DNA of 64,000 nucleotides from assembly GCA_949152475.1 (NCBI GenBank), contig OX424564.1, positions 28,952,165-29,016,164 of the forward strand, read 5' to 3'. Numbering within the stretch: the first letter of the stretch is position 1; every line of letters starts with the position of its first letter. Under the pieces are notes generated by a model that worked only from the letters and a program-made list of their open reading frames with translations, was not told the origin of the DNA and searched no databases. The stretch comes from Terebella lapidaria. Its lineage: Eukaryota > Annelida > Polychaeta > Terebellida > Terebellidae. A program made the position numbers and the translations under genes. Below are positions 15,001 through 25,701 of this stretch, in pieces.

Positions 15001-18000
15001 ATTTTCGTGATTTTTTGCCTATTCAGCTGGATAAGTGATGCAAACATAGTCTACAATAGTCGGGTGGCATGCAATGCATGAACTCAACATGCCAAAATAA
15101 TAAATCGGGAAAAAATATGATCAATTAGCATGAAAAATGGGTTTTTGTTAAGGCTGCACACTCGGGTTTAAAGGCCCTATATAAATCAATGTGAATTTTC
15201 CCACTTCGGACCCTCTTATCTCTATCAAAGGGGAAGAAAATAAACTTATTCTTCATTTTTTCTGACAGCTACATCACTGGGCTGTAATAAAAATGTCATT
15301 TCGTCATATGGTCACACGCTCGTTTTTTCGCTAAATCTAAATGAAAAAAATCACCAGTTTCCGCCCGTTTTGCCGACGAGCGTCTGATAGCCGAGGTCCC
15401 CTCAAAACATGTGTGTTCGGCGTAGGAATACCAGACATTTAATGTTTTGTCAAAACGACATGTAGTGCAATGTTCGAAGCTTTTTAGCTGCAAAACACCA
15501 CTAGTTATATATTCAATATGCACAAAGACTGCATACATGCCTGAAATCCAAGGTTTTTTTAGGCACTATTTGATTGGGTACACGGATGTTCATCGGAGGA
15601 ATCCCAGGTGTGATACCTTAAGAGAAACTTACTTTGTCCTGATTGTTATTTTTTTGCTACTACATAAAATATGTAGCATTTGTAGTTAAGAGAAAAAGTG
15701 GCTGGGTGAAATTAAGTATAATTCATTTCGAAATAGGTCCTCAGATATGTGGTCTTTTGTCGTACATGTCGTCGCGAGCAAGGTGAACGACACGTGATTT
15801 GCAACAAAAAAGCAAATATTGAGTAGAAGTGCTGCAATATTTTATTTATTATTATTTCGTTCTAGGAGCTACTTTGAACAATATTATACATATATATGAC
15901 AATTGTAAAACGTGCAATGATATATTATGCCAAAACCCATTATCCGTTGCCATGGAAACGGTTATCATCATGATATGTCTTACAAACTCTAAATATCCTC
16001 AAAACTCTGGTTTTTATGGTAAAATTTCGGATTATTTCATGTCCCATTGCCTATTTTACGAATTAATTACCCAATAGGAGGGTTTTCATTATTATTCATA
16101 CTTATTCTGTTTGAGTGAAAGGGACTTGGGTCCTGCTGAACTGCATACCAAGAACAGACCAGGCTGTAAAAATTATCTCGACTGCCCGGACTGCTTGAAG
16201 GGTTGGGCTACAGTTAACTTTTTCCTGCAGTACTAGCTAAATCCAACAAGTCGTGGGGAAAATGATGTGCTGTGGTCCAAGTCCTCCCTCGGAAAAGTTC
16301 GCTAAGCCAAAAAAATAATGGTTGCCATGGCAATTATGCTTGACTGCACCCGATTCAGTCATTTTTGACTTCAAATTAGAGCCGTTTCCGTGAATTTCGC
16401 CAGAAATATACTATTTTCGTGATTTTTTGCCTATTCAGCTGGATAAGTGATGCAAACATAGTCTACAATAGTCGGGTGGCATGCAATGCATGAACTCAAC
16501 ATGCCAAAATAATAAATCGGGAAAAAATATGATCAATTAGCATGAAAAATGGGTTTTTGTTAAGGCTGCACACTCGGGTTTAAAGGCCCTATATAAATCA
16601 ATGTGAATTTTCCCACTTCGGACCCTCTTATCTCTATCAAAGGGGAAGAAAATAAACTTATTCTTCATTTTTTCTGACAGCTACATCACTGGGCTGTAAT
16701 AAAAATGTCATTTCGTCATATGGTCACACGCTCGTTTTTTCGCTAAATCTAAATGAAAAAAATCACCAGTTTCCGCCCGTTTTGCCGACGAGCGTCTGAT
16801 AGCCGAGGTCCCCTCAAAACATGTGTGTTCGGCGTAGGAATACCAGACATTTAATGTTTTGTCAAAACGACATGTAGTGCAATGTTCGAAGCTTTTTAGC
16901 TGCAAAACACCACTAGTTATATATTCAATATGCACAAAGACTGCATACATGCCTGAAATCCAAGGTTTTTTTAGGCACTATTTGATTGGGTACACGGATG
17001 TTCATCGGAGGAATCCCAGGTGTGATACCTTAAGAGAAACTTACTTTGTCCTGATTGTTATTTTTTTGCTACTACATAAAATATGTAGCATTTGTAGTTA
17101 AGAGAAAAAGTGGCTGGGTGAAATTAAGTATAATTCATTTCGAAATAGGTCCTCAGATATGTGGTCTTTTGTCGTACATGTCGTCGCGAGCAAGGTGAAC
17201 GACACGTGATTTGCAACAAAAAAGCAAATATTGAGTAGAAGTGCTGCAATATTTTATTTATTATTATTTCGTTCTAGGAGCTACTTTGAACAATATTATA
17301 CATATATATGACAATTGTAAAACGTGCAATGATATATTATGCCAAAACCCATTATCCGTTGCCATGGAAACGGTTATCATCATGATATGTCTTACAAACT
17401 CTAAATATCCTCAAAACTCTGGTTTTTATGGTAAAATTTCGGATTATTTCATGTCCCATTGCCTATTTTACGAATTAATTACCCAATAGGAGGGTTTTCA
17501 TTATTATTCATACTTATTCTGTTTGAGTGAAAGGGACTTGGGTCCTGCTGAACTGCATACCAAGAACAGACCAGGCTGTAAAAATTATCTCGACTGCCCG
17601 GACTGCTTGAAGGGTTGGGCTACAGTTAACTTTTTCCTGCAGTACTAGCTAAATCCAACAAGTCGTGGGGAAAATGATGTGCTGTGGTCCAAGTCCTCCC
17701 TCGGAAAAGTTCGCTAAGCCAAAAAAATAATGGTTGCCATGGCAATTATGCTTGACTGCACCCGATTCAGTCATTTTTGACTTCAAATTAGAGCCGTTTC
17801 CGTGAATTTCGCCAGAAATATACTATTTTCGTGATTTTTTGCCTATTCAGCTGGATAAGTGATGCAAACATAGTCTACAATAGTCGGGTGGCATGCAATG
17901 CATGAACTCAACATGCCAAAATAATAAATCGGGAAAAAATATGATCAATTAGCATGAAAAATGGGTTTTTGTTAAGGCTGCACACTCGGGTTTAAAGGCC

Positions 18001-18443
18001 CTATATAAATCAATGTGAATTTTCCCACTTCGGACCCTCTTATCTCTATCAAAGGGGAAGAAAATAAACTTATTCTTCATTTTTTCTGACAGCTACATCA
18101 CTGGGCTGTAATAAAAATGTCATTTCGTCATATGGTCACACGCTCGTTTTTTCGCTAAATCTAAATGAAAAAAATCACCAGTTTCCGCCCGTTTTGCCGA
18201 CGAGCGTCTGATAGCCGAGGTCCCCTCAAAACATGTGTGTTCGGCGTAGGAATACCAGACATTTAATGTTTTGTCAAAACGACATGTAGTGCAATGTTCG
18301 AAGCTTTTTAGCTGCAAAACACCACTAGTTATATATTCAATATGCACAAAGACTGCATACATGCCTGAAATCCAAGGTTTTTTTAGGCACTATTTGATTG
18401 GGTACACGGATGTTCATCGGAGGAATCCCAGGTGTGATACCTT
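1..18443. repeat. Satellite array, 1412-1413 bp unit, 13 full copies plus a partial one
   Basis: Near-identical head-to-tail units begin at 1, 1413, 2825, 4237, 5650, 7062, 8474, 9887, 11299, 12712, 14124, 15536 and 16948, with a last partial unit at 18360-18443. Copies differ at only a few sites. Copy 4 is 1413 bp because of an extra base near 4985; copies 7 and 9 are 1413 bp because an A run has eight instead of seven A. The unit is AT-rich and contains a TATA-like CTATATAA, a 12 bp palindrome TTGCCATGGCAA, and 80-82 codon ORFs on both strands that are shared only because the DNA is nearly identical. I recognise no rRNA, snRNA or tRNA gene in it. The array is open at the left edge and stops abruptly at 18443. 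Satellite or heterochromatic tandem DNA is the best reading. Confidence 0.95.
8474..14123. repeat. Dimeric higher-order repeat inside the satellite (2 x 2825 bp)
   Basis: Copies 7+8 and 9+10 repeat the same two-unit pattern. The first member of each pair has CTTACTTTG, AATTCGTTTCG, GCTTGAAG and eight A. The second has CTTATTTTG, AATTCATTTCG, GCTTAAAG and seven A. Copies 4+5 carry the same alternation but with seven A and with private changes in copy 4. Copies 11-13 all share one haplotype. This points to duplication of a two-unit block by unequal exchange. Confidence 0.75.
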
Positions 18444-19144
18444 TACGCTGTATCCCATTGTTCCAAGTGTATCTGCAACAAGGCGGGCCGTCGTCAGGGA
18501 AACGCTGGTACGATCTCTCTCTGACCAATCTGGGTCAGTCCATTACGACAGTAGGGGGATCCTCACACTGTCCATTTTTCCGAATGTCCGTCTGCCGTCC
18601 CCTGGATTACACGTTCCTATACATTGTCTATTTGTGCTAATCGACTGTTCAAATTACTGGGCTCTTTTTGCCCGACGACTCACTATTGTCTTTATCAGGG
18701 GAGATTTCATGTGGGTGCTGTAAACAGCTTAAATGTTTATCTGCGCTCGTGCGTTCCTTGTGACCTGTTACTTTGATCGTTCCTTTTCTCCATAAGTTAG
18801 CGCACAATAAACCAACGGCCGAATTGCTGTTTCACAGACGACACACAGTTATTAAAGGCTGAGACATTAATGTCAATCACTCACAGGGGCGGACTTCGTT
18901 CCATTCATTTTCAGCCAGTTCACAAGACAACGGGGCCGCTAATATTGTCGGGGTCGAAATTGCAATGATCAGGGTCGGTCACACCGTGGCGCTTTGAATA
19001 TTTTTGGGTGATGAATTTGATGACAGGCCGCATCTTGGTATGATAGCTATTTAGTGACTGGTTCCCGTACCACTGGGCCGTTCCTCCGAATACTACATGG
19101 AGTGGGTAGAGGCTCGGTCGACGCATACCCCGGAACGAATCACA
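18444..19144 (-). other. Sequence between the satellite and the gypsy element, possible LTR-like 3' end
   Basis: After the last satellite base the sequence is single copy in this window. Read on the minus strand it starts with TGTGATTCG just after a short purine stretch (19145-19157) and ends with TATCACA at the satellite edge. That is the TG...CA form of an LTR placed where the 3' LTR of the adjacent gypsy element should be. However, I cannot align it with the presumed 5' LTR region above 26667, so its identity as an LTR is not proven. It contains no convincing gene. Confidence 0.35.
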
Positions 19145-19157
19145 CTACCACCTCTTC
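19145..19157 (-). other. Candidate polypurine tract of the gypsy element
   Basis: The minus strand reads GAAGAGGTGGTAG directly before TGTGATTCG. A purine-rich stretch at this place would prime plus-strand DNA synthesis. It is short and interrupted by T, so the call is weak. Confidence 0.35.
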
Positions 19158-19510
19158 GACAACTAAGTGGCCTTACGGCGTGACATGAATATTATCCTCT
19201 TCGGCTGGCACATGGATTGAATCTGACATGATAATCTTAGTTAGTGCGTAACACACGCGGAACAATAGCATACGTTATACGGGGTCGAAACACATATCAT
19301 AATGCAATCAATTTTTCACCAGCATCGTAATTATGAAATCATATCAAGTGTATATATGTCGAATTCGCCTCACTGACATCTTGTACATATTAAATGCATA
19401 TATATTGTTATTGTAATATATTATATTATTATGGGAAAGACATGATATCATAGTCCATTAGACATGCATAATTCATCATCAATGGCATCAATCAGATAAC
19501 AAGGCCGGGG

Positions 19511-21979
19511 TTATCTGTAGCGGGCCGGTCTGCGTGCGTTGCGTTTGGGTCGACTTGGTCGTGCAGGCGGGGGCGTAGCCTCGCTTGTCTCGGGGTCGGA
19601 TGATATCACAGGCTTTTGCCTGCGTGTCTTGCGTGCCGGTTTTGGTGTGTCGGAACTTGATCCGCGTGATCTTTTCCGTTGCCGATGACGACTTGAGCCG
19701 GATGAAGTTGGAGATCGCGATTTACGATCTTGGGCCGCTGACGAGTCAGACTCAGCTGTTTGGTCTGTATCTGTATGCCGATCTTGCACTGTGACCTCCC
19801 AGGGGTAGTAGAACTCCTTGAGGAGCCCCAGGGGGTCGGCCGATTGCTCTGAGCCGGATTTGCTTGACGACGTCGAAGGTCGTACAGGGTCGGAATAGAT
19901 GTGAGCCGCTTGGTTGTCACCTTCGTACGGTTTGAGTACGTCCAGATGAACAACACGAGTGTTCCGAGGGTTGGAAACCAAGGCGATCCGGTAATCTACC
20001 TCAGTCACACGGTCGACGATCCTCCAGGGACCAGTCCAAGGCCGAGCGAACTTATTATTCTGCATGAGGGGCAGATAATAATATCGGACCAGTTCTCCTG
20101 GTTGGAACTGTGGTCGAGGCTTGGCGTGGGCGTCATAACCCATCTTCTGCCGAATTGCCGCTTTCTCAAGATGGTCCTGAGCGAAACCGTGAGCCGTCCT
20201 GATCGCTTGCCGTAAATACTCCACATACTCCGGACCACACGGAGGTAGAGGTTCGGGGTCGTAAGTCGGGAACATGAGGTCGACTGGCAAGTTACACTCG
20301 TGTCCATACACCATCAGATGCGGGGTGCATCCCGTGGACGAGTGTACTGAGGTTCGATAGGCCATTAACACATATGGCAGGTGCACGTCCCAGTCGTTCG
20401 CACGATCGCTGACGAATGCACTCAGCATGTTGAGCAATGTCCTGTTGAATCGCTCAACCTGGCCGTCGCTCTGAGGTCGATATGGGGCCGTGCGAATCTT
20501 CTTAGCGCCCAGAAGACGCACGACATGCCGAAATAGAGCCGACTCGAACTCGGTGCCCTGGTCGCTATGGATTGCCTTGGGGACGCCATGATAAACTATC
20601 CATCTGTTTACCAGGATGTCGGCAACATTTTTGGCGGTATGTCGCCGCAGCGGGAAGGCGTCCGTATATTTCGTGAAATAGTCCGACACAACAAGGATAT
20701 ACCGATGGCCTCTTCCCGTGACTTTGTGGGTGTCGAGAATGTCCATCGCGATCCGGTCGAAAGGCGCTCCTGTCGGCAACTGTGTCAGAGGCGATCGTTT
20801 TGGGACCGGTTTTCCTTTGCGGGTGACACATTGCGAGCAGCGGGCACACCAGCGGGCGACATCCAGTGCCAGGCCGGGCCAGTAGAATCGGCGCCTGACT
20901 CTCTCGATGGTTCGCTGAATGCCGAGATGTCCGACAATCTTCAGGTCGTGAAGTTGGTGCAAAACCTGCGTTCTGAGTGCTAAGGGGAGCACGGTTTGCA
21001 CCACAGGCCGTCCAGCGGGGTCGGGTTTTACGTGCCGAACTAGTACCCCGTCTTGTAGCGCCAGGAGGCTCCATCTGGAAACAAGTGTTTTTACCTCTTC
21101 CCCATGGCGCGCTACCTCCTTAGAGTCTGGTTTAGTGCCGATCAACATCCACTGTCGCACTTTTCCGACGCTCGGGTCGGCTTGCTGTGCCGCGACAATG
21201 TCCTGAGCCGAATAGTCCGAAAGCCACTTTTGCCCATCAAGTGTGGCGTCCAAAGCACGGACTCGAACAACTTGGCGTGCCGAAACTAGTTGGGGCAAGA
21301 CCGGTGATGTTATGGAATCACTGTTCAGGAGGTCTGCCCTTGTCTTAGCCGAAACAACAGTGATCCGACGAACTGGAAGTTCTCCGGAACTTGTCTCTGG
21401 GTCGGTCGGGGGTGTGTCGAGTCGTCCGGGACAGTCTTGGTGTTTGCAACTGTGACACCGTGACAAGCCGTCTGCGTTGCCGTGAAGTTTGCCGGGCCGA
21501 TGCTCTATCTTGAAGTCGTACTGCTGCAACTTAGCGAGCCACCTGGCGAGCATGCCGTCCGCGTCGCTGTAGTTCTTGAGCCACCTCAAGGAGCTGTGGT
21601 CGGTCCGGAGGAGGAACTTCCTACCCCAAAGATAATGCCGATAATGTTGAACCATTTCTACCACTGCCAGCAGTTCTCGGTACGTGGTACAATAGTTCCG
21701 TTGGGTCCGGGATAGGGTTTTGCTGGCAAACCCGATGGGGATTTCTTTCCCGTTGACCCTCTGTGAGAGTGCGCCTCCCACAGCGTAGCCGCTAGCGTCC
21801 GTGTCGAGGATGAAGTAATCATCCGGACTCTGGGTCGGATGCGCGAGCTTAGGCGCCTGGATGAGAGCGTCGCGGAGCCGCCGAAAAGCGCGTCGCTGAG
21901 CCGGTCCCCAAGTGAAATGACATTCACCTCGGGTGAGTGCTACGAGAGGTTCGGCGATCTCAGCATAGTCCTTGATGAA
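19511..21979 (-). CDS. pol: Gypsy pol, RNase H and integrase part
   Basis: This open frame follows the TGA at 21980-21982 in the same frame as the RT part. Numbering from the GTG at 21781, RNase H motifs run to about residue 110 (TDHSSLRW near 60, NADGLSR near 103). The integrase zinc finger has H278, H285, C315 and C318. The catalytic triad is D347, D407 and E443, with 35 residues between the last two. A GPWRIV-type region follows, then a Ser/Arg-rich tail ending in RPARYR. The enzyme would remove the RNA template and insert the cDNA. The stop codon is at 19511-19513 and no further ORF follows. Because a TGA precedes it, this part is expressed only if that stop is read through, so this copy is probably defective. 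Confidence 0.9.
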   Translation of the reverse strand, partial: FIKDYAEIAEPLVALTRGECHFTWGPAQRRAFRRLRDALIQAPKLAHPTQSPDDYFILDTDASGYAVGGALSQRVNGKEIPIGFASKTLSRTQRNYCTTYRELLAVVEMVQHYRHYLWGRKFLLRTDHSSLRWLKNYSDADGMLARWLAKLQQYDFKIEHRPGKLHGNADGLSRCHSCKHQDCPGRLDTPPTDPETSSGELPVRRITVVSAKTRADLLNSDSITSPVLPQLVSARQVVRVRALDATLDGQKWLSDYSAQDIVAAQQADPSVGKVRQWMLIGTKPDSKEVARHGEEVKTLVSRWSLLALQDGVLVRHVKPDPAGRPVVQTVLPLALRTQVLHQLHDLKIVGHLGIQRTIERVRRRFYWPGLALDVARWCARCSQCVTRKGKPVPKRSPLTQLPTGAPFDRIAMDILDTHKVTGRGHRYILVVSDYFTKYTDAFPLRRHTAKNVADILVNRWIVYHGVPKAIHSDQGTEFESALFRHVVRLLGAKKIRTAPYRPQSDGQVERFNRTLLNMLSAFVSDRANDWDVHLPYVLMAYRTSVHSSTGCTPHLMVYGHECNLPVDLMFPTYDPEPLPPCGPEYVEYLRQAIRTAHGFAQDHLEKAAIRQKMGYDAHAKPRPQFQPGELVRYYYLPLMQNNKFARPWTGPWRIVDRVTEVDYRIALVSNPRNTRVVHLDVLKPYEGDNQAAHIYSDPVRPSTSSSKSGSEQSADPLGLLKEFYYPWEVTVQDRHTDTDQTAESDSSAAQDRKSRSPTSSGSSRHRQRKRSRGSSSDTPKPARKTRRQKPVISSDPETSEATPPPARPSRPKRNARRPARYR

Positions 21980-21982
21980 TCA
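21980..21982 (-). other. In-frame TGA interrupting gypsy pol
   Basis: On the minus strand TGA directly follows the codons for FANYHR at the end of the RT. The same frame then stays open for more than 800 codons through RNase H and integrase. It is a single nonsense codon, not an indel. Its position at a place where related elements usually have an Arg-Phe-Ile sequence fits decay of a CpG-containing Arg codon. Confidence 0.85.
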
Positions 21983-24045
21983 CCTGTGGTAATTGGCGAA
22001 ACCAAGGAAAGATCTGACATCGGAGATCTCGCACGGGGTCGGCCATTCTCTGATGGCTTTGACCTTGTTGGGGTCGACACGAATTCCTTGGCCGCTCACT
22101 ATAAACCCCAAGTACAAAATTTCCCTCTGGAACAGTTCACACTTCTTGGGTTGAAGCTTCAGGCCTGCCGATCTAATCCGATCCAGGACCGCCTCCAGGT
22201 TTGCGAGTGCCTGATCGAATGTTCTGCCGTAAGCGATGACGTCATCCAGGTAACACATACACCGTGTCCACAAGTATCCACGGAGTATGGTTTCCATCAG
22301 CCGTTCAAATGTTGCCGGTGCATTGCTGAGGCCGAATGGCATAACCTTAAACTGGTATAGTCCTTTCCTTGTCGCAAAGGCAGTTTTCGGTCTGTCTGTA
22401 GGGTCGACTTCGACTTGCCAGTAGCCGGAAGCCAAGTCCAAGGCCGAAAAGTATGTAGCGCCCGCCAGGGCGTCATGAGTGTCCTGAATGTTGGGCAACG
22501 GATAGGAATCCTTGCGGGTGACATCATTCAGGAGCCGATAATCGACGCAAAATCTCACTTGGCCGTTCTTTTTACGCACGAGCACCACCTGTGCGCTCCA
22601 GGGCGAATCTGACGGCTCAATGCACCCCAAGCGAAGCATCTTGTCGACCTCCTCATCTATGATGCTCTGTTGCGCCTGAGGGACGCGTCGTTGACGTTGC
22701 CGAATCGGGGCCGAATTGCCGGTGTCAATCTTGTGTTGGACGACTTGGGTCCGTCCTAACTGTCCATCCGGGTGCATAAAGGTGTCCTGATATTGATGGA
22801 TCAGGTTAGCGCAACGCCGGTGTTGTTCTGGCGCTAGTCCGGCGCGATCCACCATCTCTTGTAGATGTGGCGGCAGGTCGCGGTAGTGACTGGCGTCGGC
22901 TGTGGACAGGTCGGGCTCCTCTCCGGGTCTTGGTAGAGCTCCGACAACACTCTCGATCGGACTGGCTATGGCGACAGGGTCGGATCGAGTAAGTGTGATA
23001 CCGGTATCTGCCGTGTTGACTACAGACACCTTTACACATTGTCGGTCCAAGGTCGTTAATGTTCTTCCCATGATGAGGTCAGTGTCCTCGGGAAAAGCCG
23101 TCAGTGGTTGAATCATCCGTGGATGCTGCCGAACTCGAACTCTGGAGGTCGGGATTAGCTCTACGATCGCCTCGCTACGTGCGGGGACGGTGACGGCTCG
23201 GCGCACTGCCATTCTAACAACATTGGCTTCAATGTCCTTGTGCGCAAACAGGATTTCTTTGTGTACCTGTATTGTTCCTGCGCCGTAATTCACTACAGCG
23301 TGAGCTTGCCGGAAAAAGTTCATGCCGAGTATCATGGCGTCGTGGATGTCAGCTACACAAAATGTCACAATCATATGGTTGGTCCCGACCTGAATTGGGA
23401 GGTCGATCAGTCCATCGATTGGGCTTGACTGTCCGTTGACGTCACGAATCGTGGCCGAAGTAGGCTGTAGCTGTCGTTGATCGGCGGGGACGTGTCGGAG
23501 CTGATCGCGTCGAAGCAAAGAGATTTGCGCTCCGGAGTCGAGCACAGCTTGTATTGTCTTATCCCCGACGCGTACCGATAACTTCCAGCACTCATGTGCT
23601 GCTCTCGAATTGTCTATGACGGCCGGAACTGCGGGGTCGTCCGGCGGTGGCTTGAAAAGTGTGTGCAGCGGCGGCAATTTGGATTCCGGTCCGAATGGGA
23701 ATGCGTAGAACCCTCCGTCATCGGAGATCCACTCCACCTCAGACATACTATCTGTTCCGGTGCCGTTGGCGGTCGGGGGCGACACCCCTTCAGGACGACG
23801 ATTTTCCCGTGGAGGCCGTTGTGGAAGTGGCGCGGACACCCCTTCATGAGGGCGAGCCGGCTTTGGAGTCGGAGTTCGACACTTGGTACACACCCCTTCA
23901 AGGAGCTGAGGTGTGGGCTGGGCCGGCTGTGGGGTCGTAACTGTTGGTACTGTTGGTTTGGTAGTTACGACAACCGCAGGTGTGGAGCATGTAACATTGT
24001 TCTGTTGCCCGGAAGGTCCTTGCTCCGCAGCACCTTCCACTACTG
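21980..24045 (-). CDS. pol: Gypsy pol, protease and reverse transcriptase part
   Basis: This ORF lies in the -1 frame relative to gag and overlaps the gag end. From the GTG at 24040, the aspartic protease motif DSGAQ begins at residue 168. The RT fingers and palm follow, with LDLASGYWQV and the catalytic YLDD at residues 597-600, then KCELF and a FLGF motif at the end. There is no good ATG of its own, which agrees with synthesis as a Gag-Pol fusion by frameshifting. The reading frame ends at the TGA at 21980. The family and functions are secure; activity of this copy is not. Confidence 0.92.
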
Positions 24046-25701
24046 GTTTAACGACTGAGCCGTTGGCTCTGTCGGGGCCGACTTGGTTTGGTTGCCGATT
24101 TGGTTAGGTACTGACAATACTTGATCTGTCCTTCGGTCAGTACCAGCACCTTTAGGTCGAAAAGTTAGTGGCTTCATGCCATTGCGCACTAAGACGTCTT
24201 TAAGTCGGAAACACCGCATCCAGCGATGGCCGGGCTTCTTGCAGAAGAAGCATACGGCTGGTCGTCCGGGCTGTGGAGGCCGATCACCTTTAGTCGGGGC
24301 CGTAGTTCGTAGGACGGAATAGATAGCTGTCTCCTCACAGAGTCCATTCTCGTCGCTAAGGACGCTCTGGAAAGCTTCCGCCACCCATTCGCGTGAACAG
24401 GCTGGCACAGAATGTTCTTCACATCCTTGAAGGCCGGTCGTGTCACTGTCGGCAGGGTCGTAATAAGCCGCAACTTGTTCAGGGGTCGGTGTTCCTCCCT
24501 GATTGATCTGTCCCATAGCACAAGACAGTTCTTGGTCGACACAATCATCATCCGGGTATCCGCTCACGGAGATGTCGGCACGTCGTGTGCCCCTCTGACG
24601 ATCTCTGTTTGTCCGTTGCTGACGACTTTCAGCTTTGAGGACGGCCGTCAGCGCTTCACCGTAACTATGGAAAGTGAACACGCACAGTTTGTCGGCAATG
24701 TGGTCGGGTAGGCCGTTGACGAACTGGGAGATTACTGTTCGTTGCCGGGACTCTGGCGTGACATCGTCAAACACTTGCTCAGCCAGAGCTTGAAGCCGCT
24801 CTAAGTAATGTTCCGCATTCTCCTTCCGTTCTCTTTTTAGAAACGGAAAATCGTCCCGTTTGGACTGCCGACGAGGTGCGGGTTCCCAGCCCTCCAAGAG
24901 CTGACAACGAAACTCCTCCCAGGGAGTCTCGACCGGAATGTTCAGAGCTAACGCTTCGGCGCGGCCGCGCAGCGTACTCCGGAAGGTCGTTGTTTTATTG
25001 AGGTCGGAATATGTGAAGGCCGTAGTGAATTGCTCGAAGCTCCGTATGTACTGTGTGAGATTGCCCTCCTTGAAGGTCGCACGCCATTGAGCCGTTTTAG
25101 CCATTGCTAACGGTTGGGGCTCAGACGTGAGTCTCTGGGGCGTGGGCGTGTCGACGCTCACCACAGTCGGCGTTGTTGTGACGGGAGCCGTCGTTGGCGT
25201 GACAGCCGGAGCAGTTGAAGTCGTAACAATCGGAGCTGCCGAGGTCGTGTTAGCGGGTGCGGTCGGTGCTGTTGTCGCGGAGACGGCGGGCGAAGTAGCG
25301 GGTGGTGCCGGAATGCTGTTGGGGTCGTACGCTATTGGTGCGACAGGGGCCGTTTGACTGTATGGTGGCGTCACCCATGGTATCCCGACTGAGGGTGGGA
25401 TTACAGCCGGCGGTGGATATCGGTATGTCGATCCGTCTGGGCCTACACCATGGTACACTAATCCGGTTTGTGCACCATGATAGCCGGTGTCAGCCATCAC
25501 ACTTGGAACGCCACCGTATCCGGGTGGTGGGTTCATATAGCCGACAGGTGGTTGGTAGTATCCGACAGCTACTCCATTTGAAACACCGCTTGTTGCGCCA
25601 GGGTATCCGACTGCCGATACACCGTATCCAGTGGTGTAGCCGATTGGCTGAGAGATCGGAGGTCCGATCATGGGTACAACACTTTCTGCCGGAGCAGACA
25701 C
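24040..25701 (-). CDS. gag: Gypsy gag (capsid and nucleocapsid)
   Basis: The 553-codon frame starts with a long Pro/Thr/Ala/Tyr-rich low-complexity region to about residue 195. A helical capsid-like region of gypsy Gag type follows (AQWRATF, then FVNGLPDHIADKL). A single CCHC zinc knuckle lies at about 484-497, with Cys, Cys, His and Cys spaced 2-4-4. Gag packages the element RNA in cytoplasmic particles. The listed first codon is GTG and the frame is open further upstream, so this may not be the true start; translation may come from the upstream ORF. The stop TAG is at 24040-24042, where pol overlaps. Confidence 0.85.
   Translation of the reverse strand: MSAPAESVVPMIGPPISQPIGYTTGYGVSAVGYPGATSGVSNGVAVGYYQPPVGYMNPPPGYGGVPSVMADTGYHGAQTGLVYHGVGPDGSTYRYPPPAVIPPSVGIPWVTPPYSQTAPVAPIAYDPNSIPAPPATSPAVSATTAPTAPANTTSAAPIVTTSTAPAVTPTTAPVTTTPTVVSVDTPTPQRLTSEPQPLAMAKTAQWRATFKEGNLTQYIRSFEQFTTAFTYSDLNKTTTFRSTLRGRAEALALNIPVETPWEEFRCQLLEGWEPAPRRQSKRDDFPFLKRERKENAEHYLERLQALAEQVFDDVTPESRQRTVISQFVNGLPDHIADKLCVFTFHSYGEALTAVLKAESRQQRTNRDRQRGTRRADISVSGYPDDDCVDQELSCAMGQINQGGTPTPEQVAAYYDPADSDTTGLQGCEEHSVPACSREWVAEAFQSVLSDENGLCEETAIYSVLRTTAPTKGDRPPQPGRPAVCFFCKKPGHRWMRCFRLKDVLVRNGMKPLTFRPKGAGTDRRTDQVLSVPNQIGNQTKSAPTEPTAQSLNQ
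24046..24052 (-). promoter_or_regulatory. Candidate -1 ribosomal frameshift heptamer GTTAAAC
   Basis: In gag frame the minus strand reads TCG TTA AAC CAG TAG, so the heptamer is G TTA AAC, phased exactly as X XXY YYZ, two codons before the gag stop. The pol frame is the -1 frame and is open across this point. GUUAAAC is a known functional slippery sequence in other systems. I did not verify a downstream pseudoknot. Confidence 0.65.

Noticed and set aside
294..17489. Repeated 80-82 codon ORFs in every satellite unit as a multicopy gene family
   Set aside because: They are preserved only because the units are nearly identical DNA. They overlap on both strands, show no domain, and the few differences include amino-acid changes and a frame change from one extra A.
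18271..18723. 150-codon ORF crossing the satellite edge
   Set aside because: It joins satellite to unrelated sequence at the junction. It is a chance frame.
19585..24107. Plus-strand ORFs of 60-170 codons across the gypsy element
   Set aside because: They are antisense shadows of gag and pol with no independent domains.
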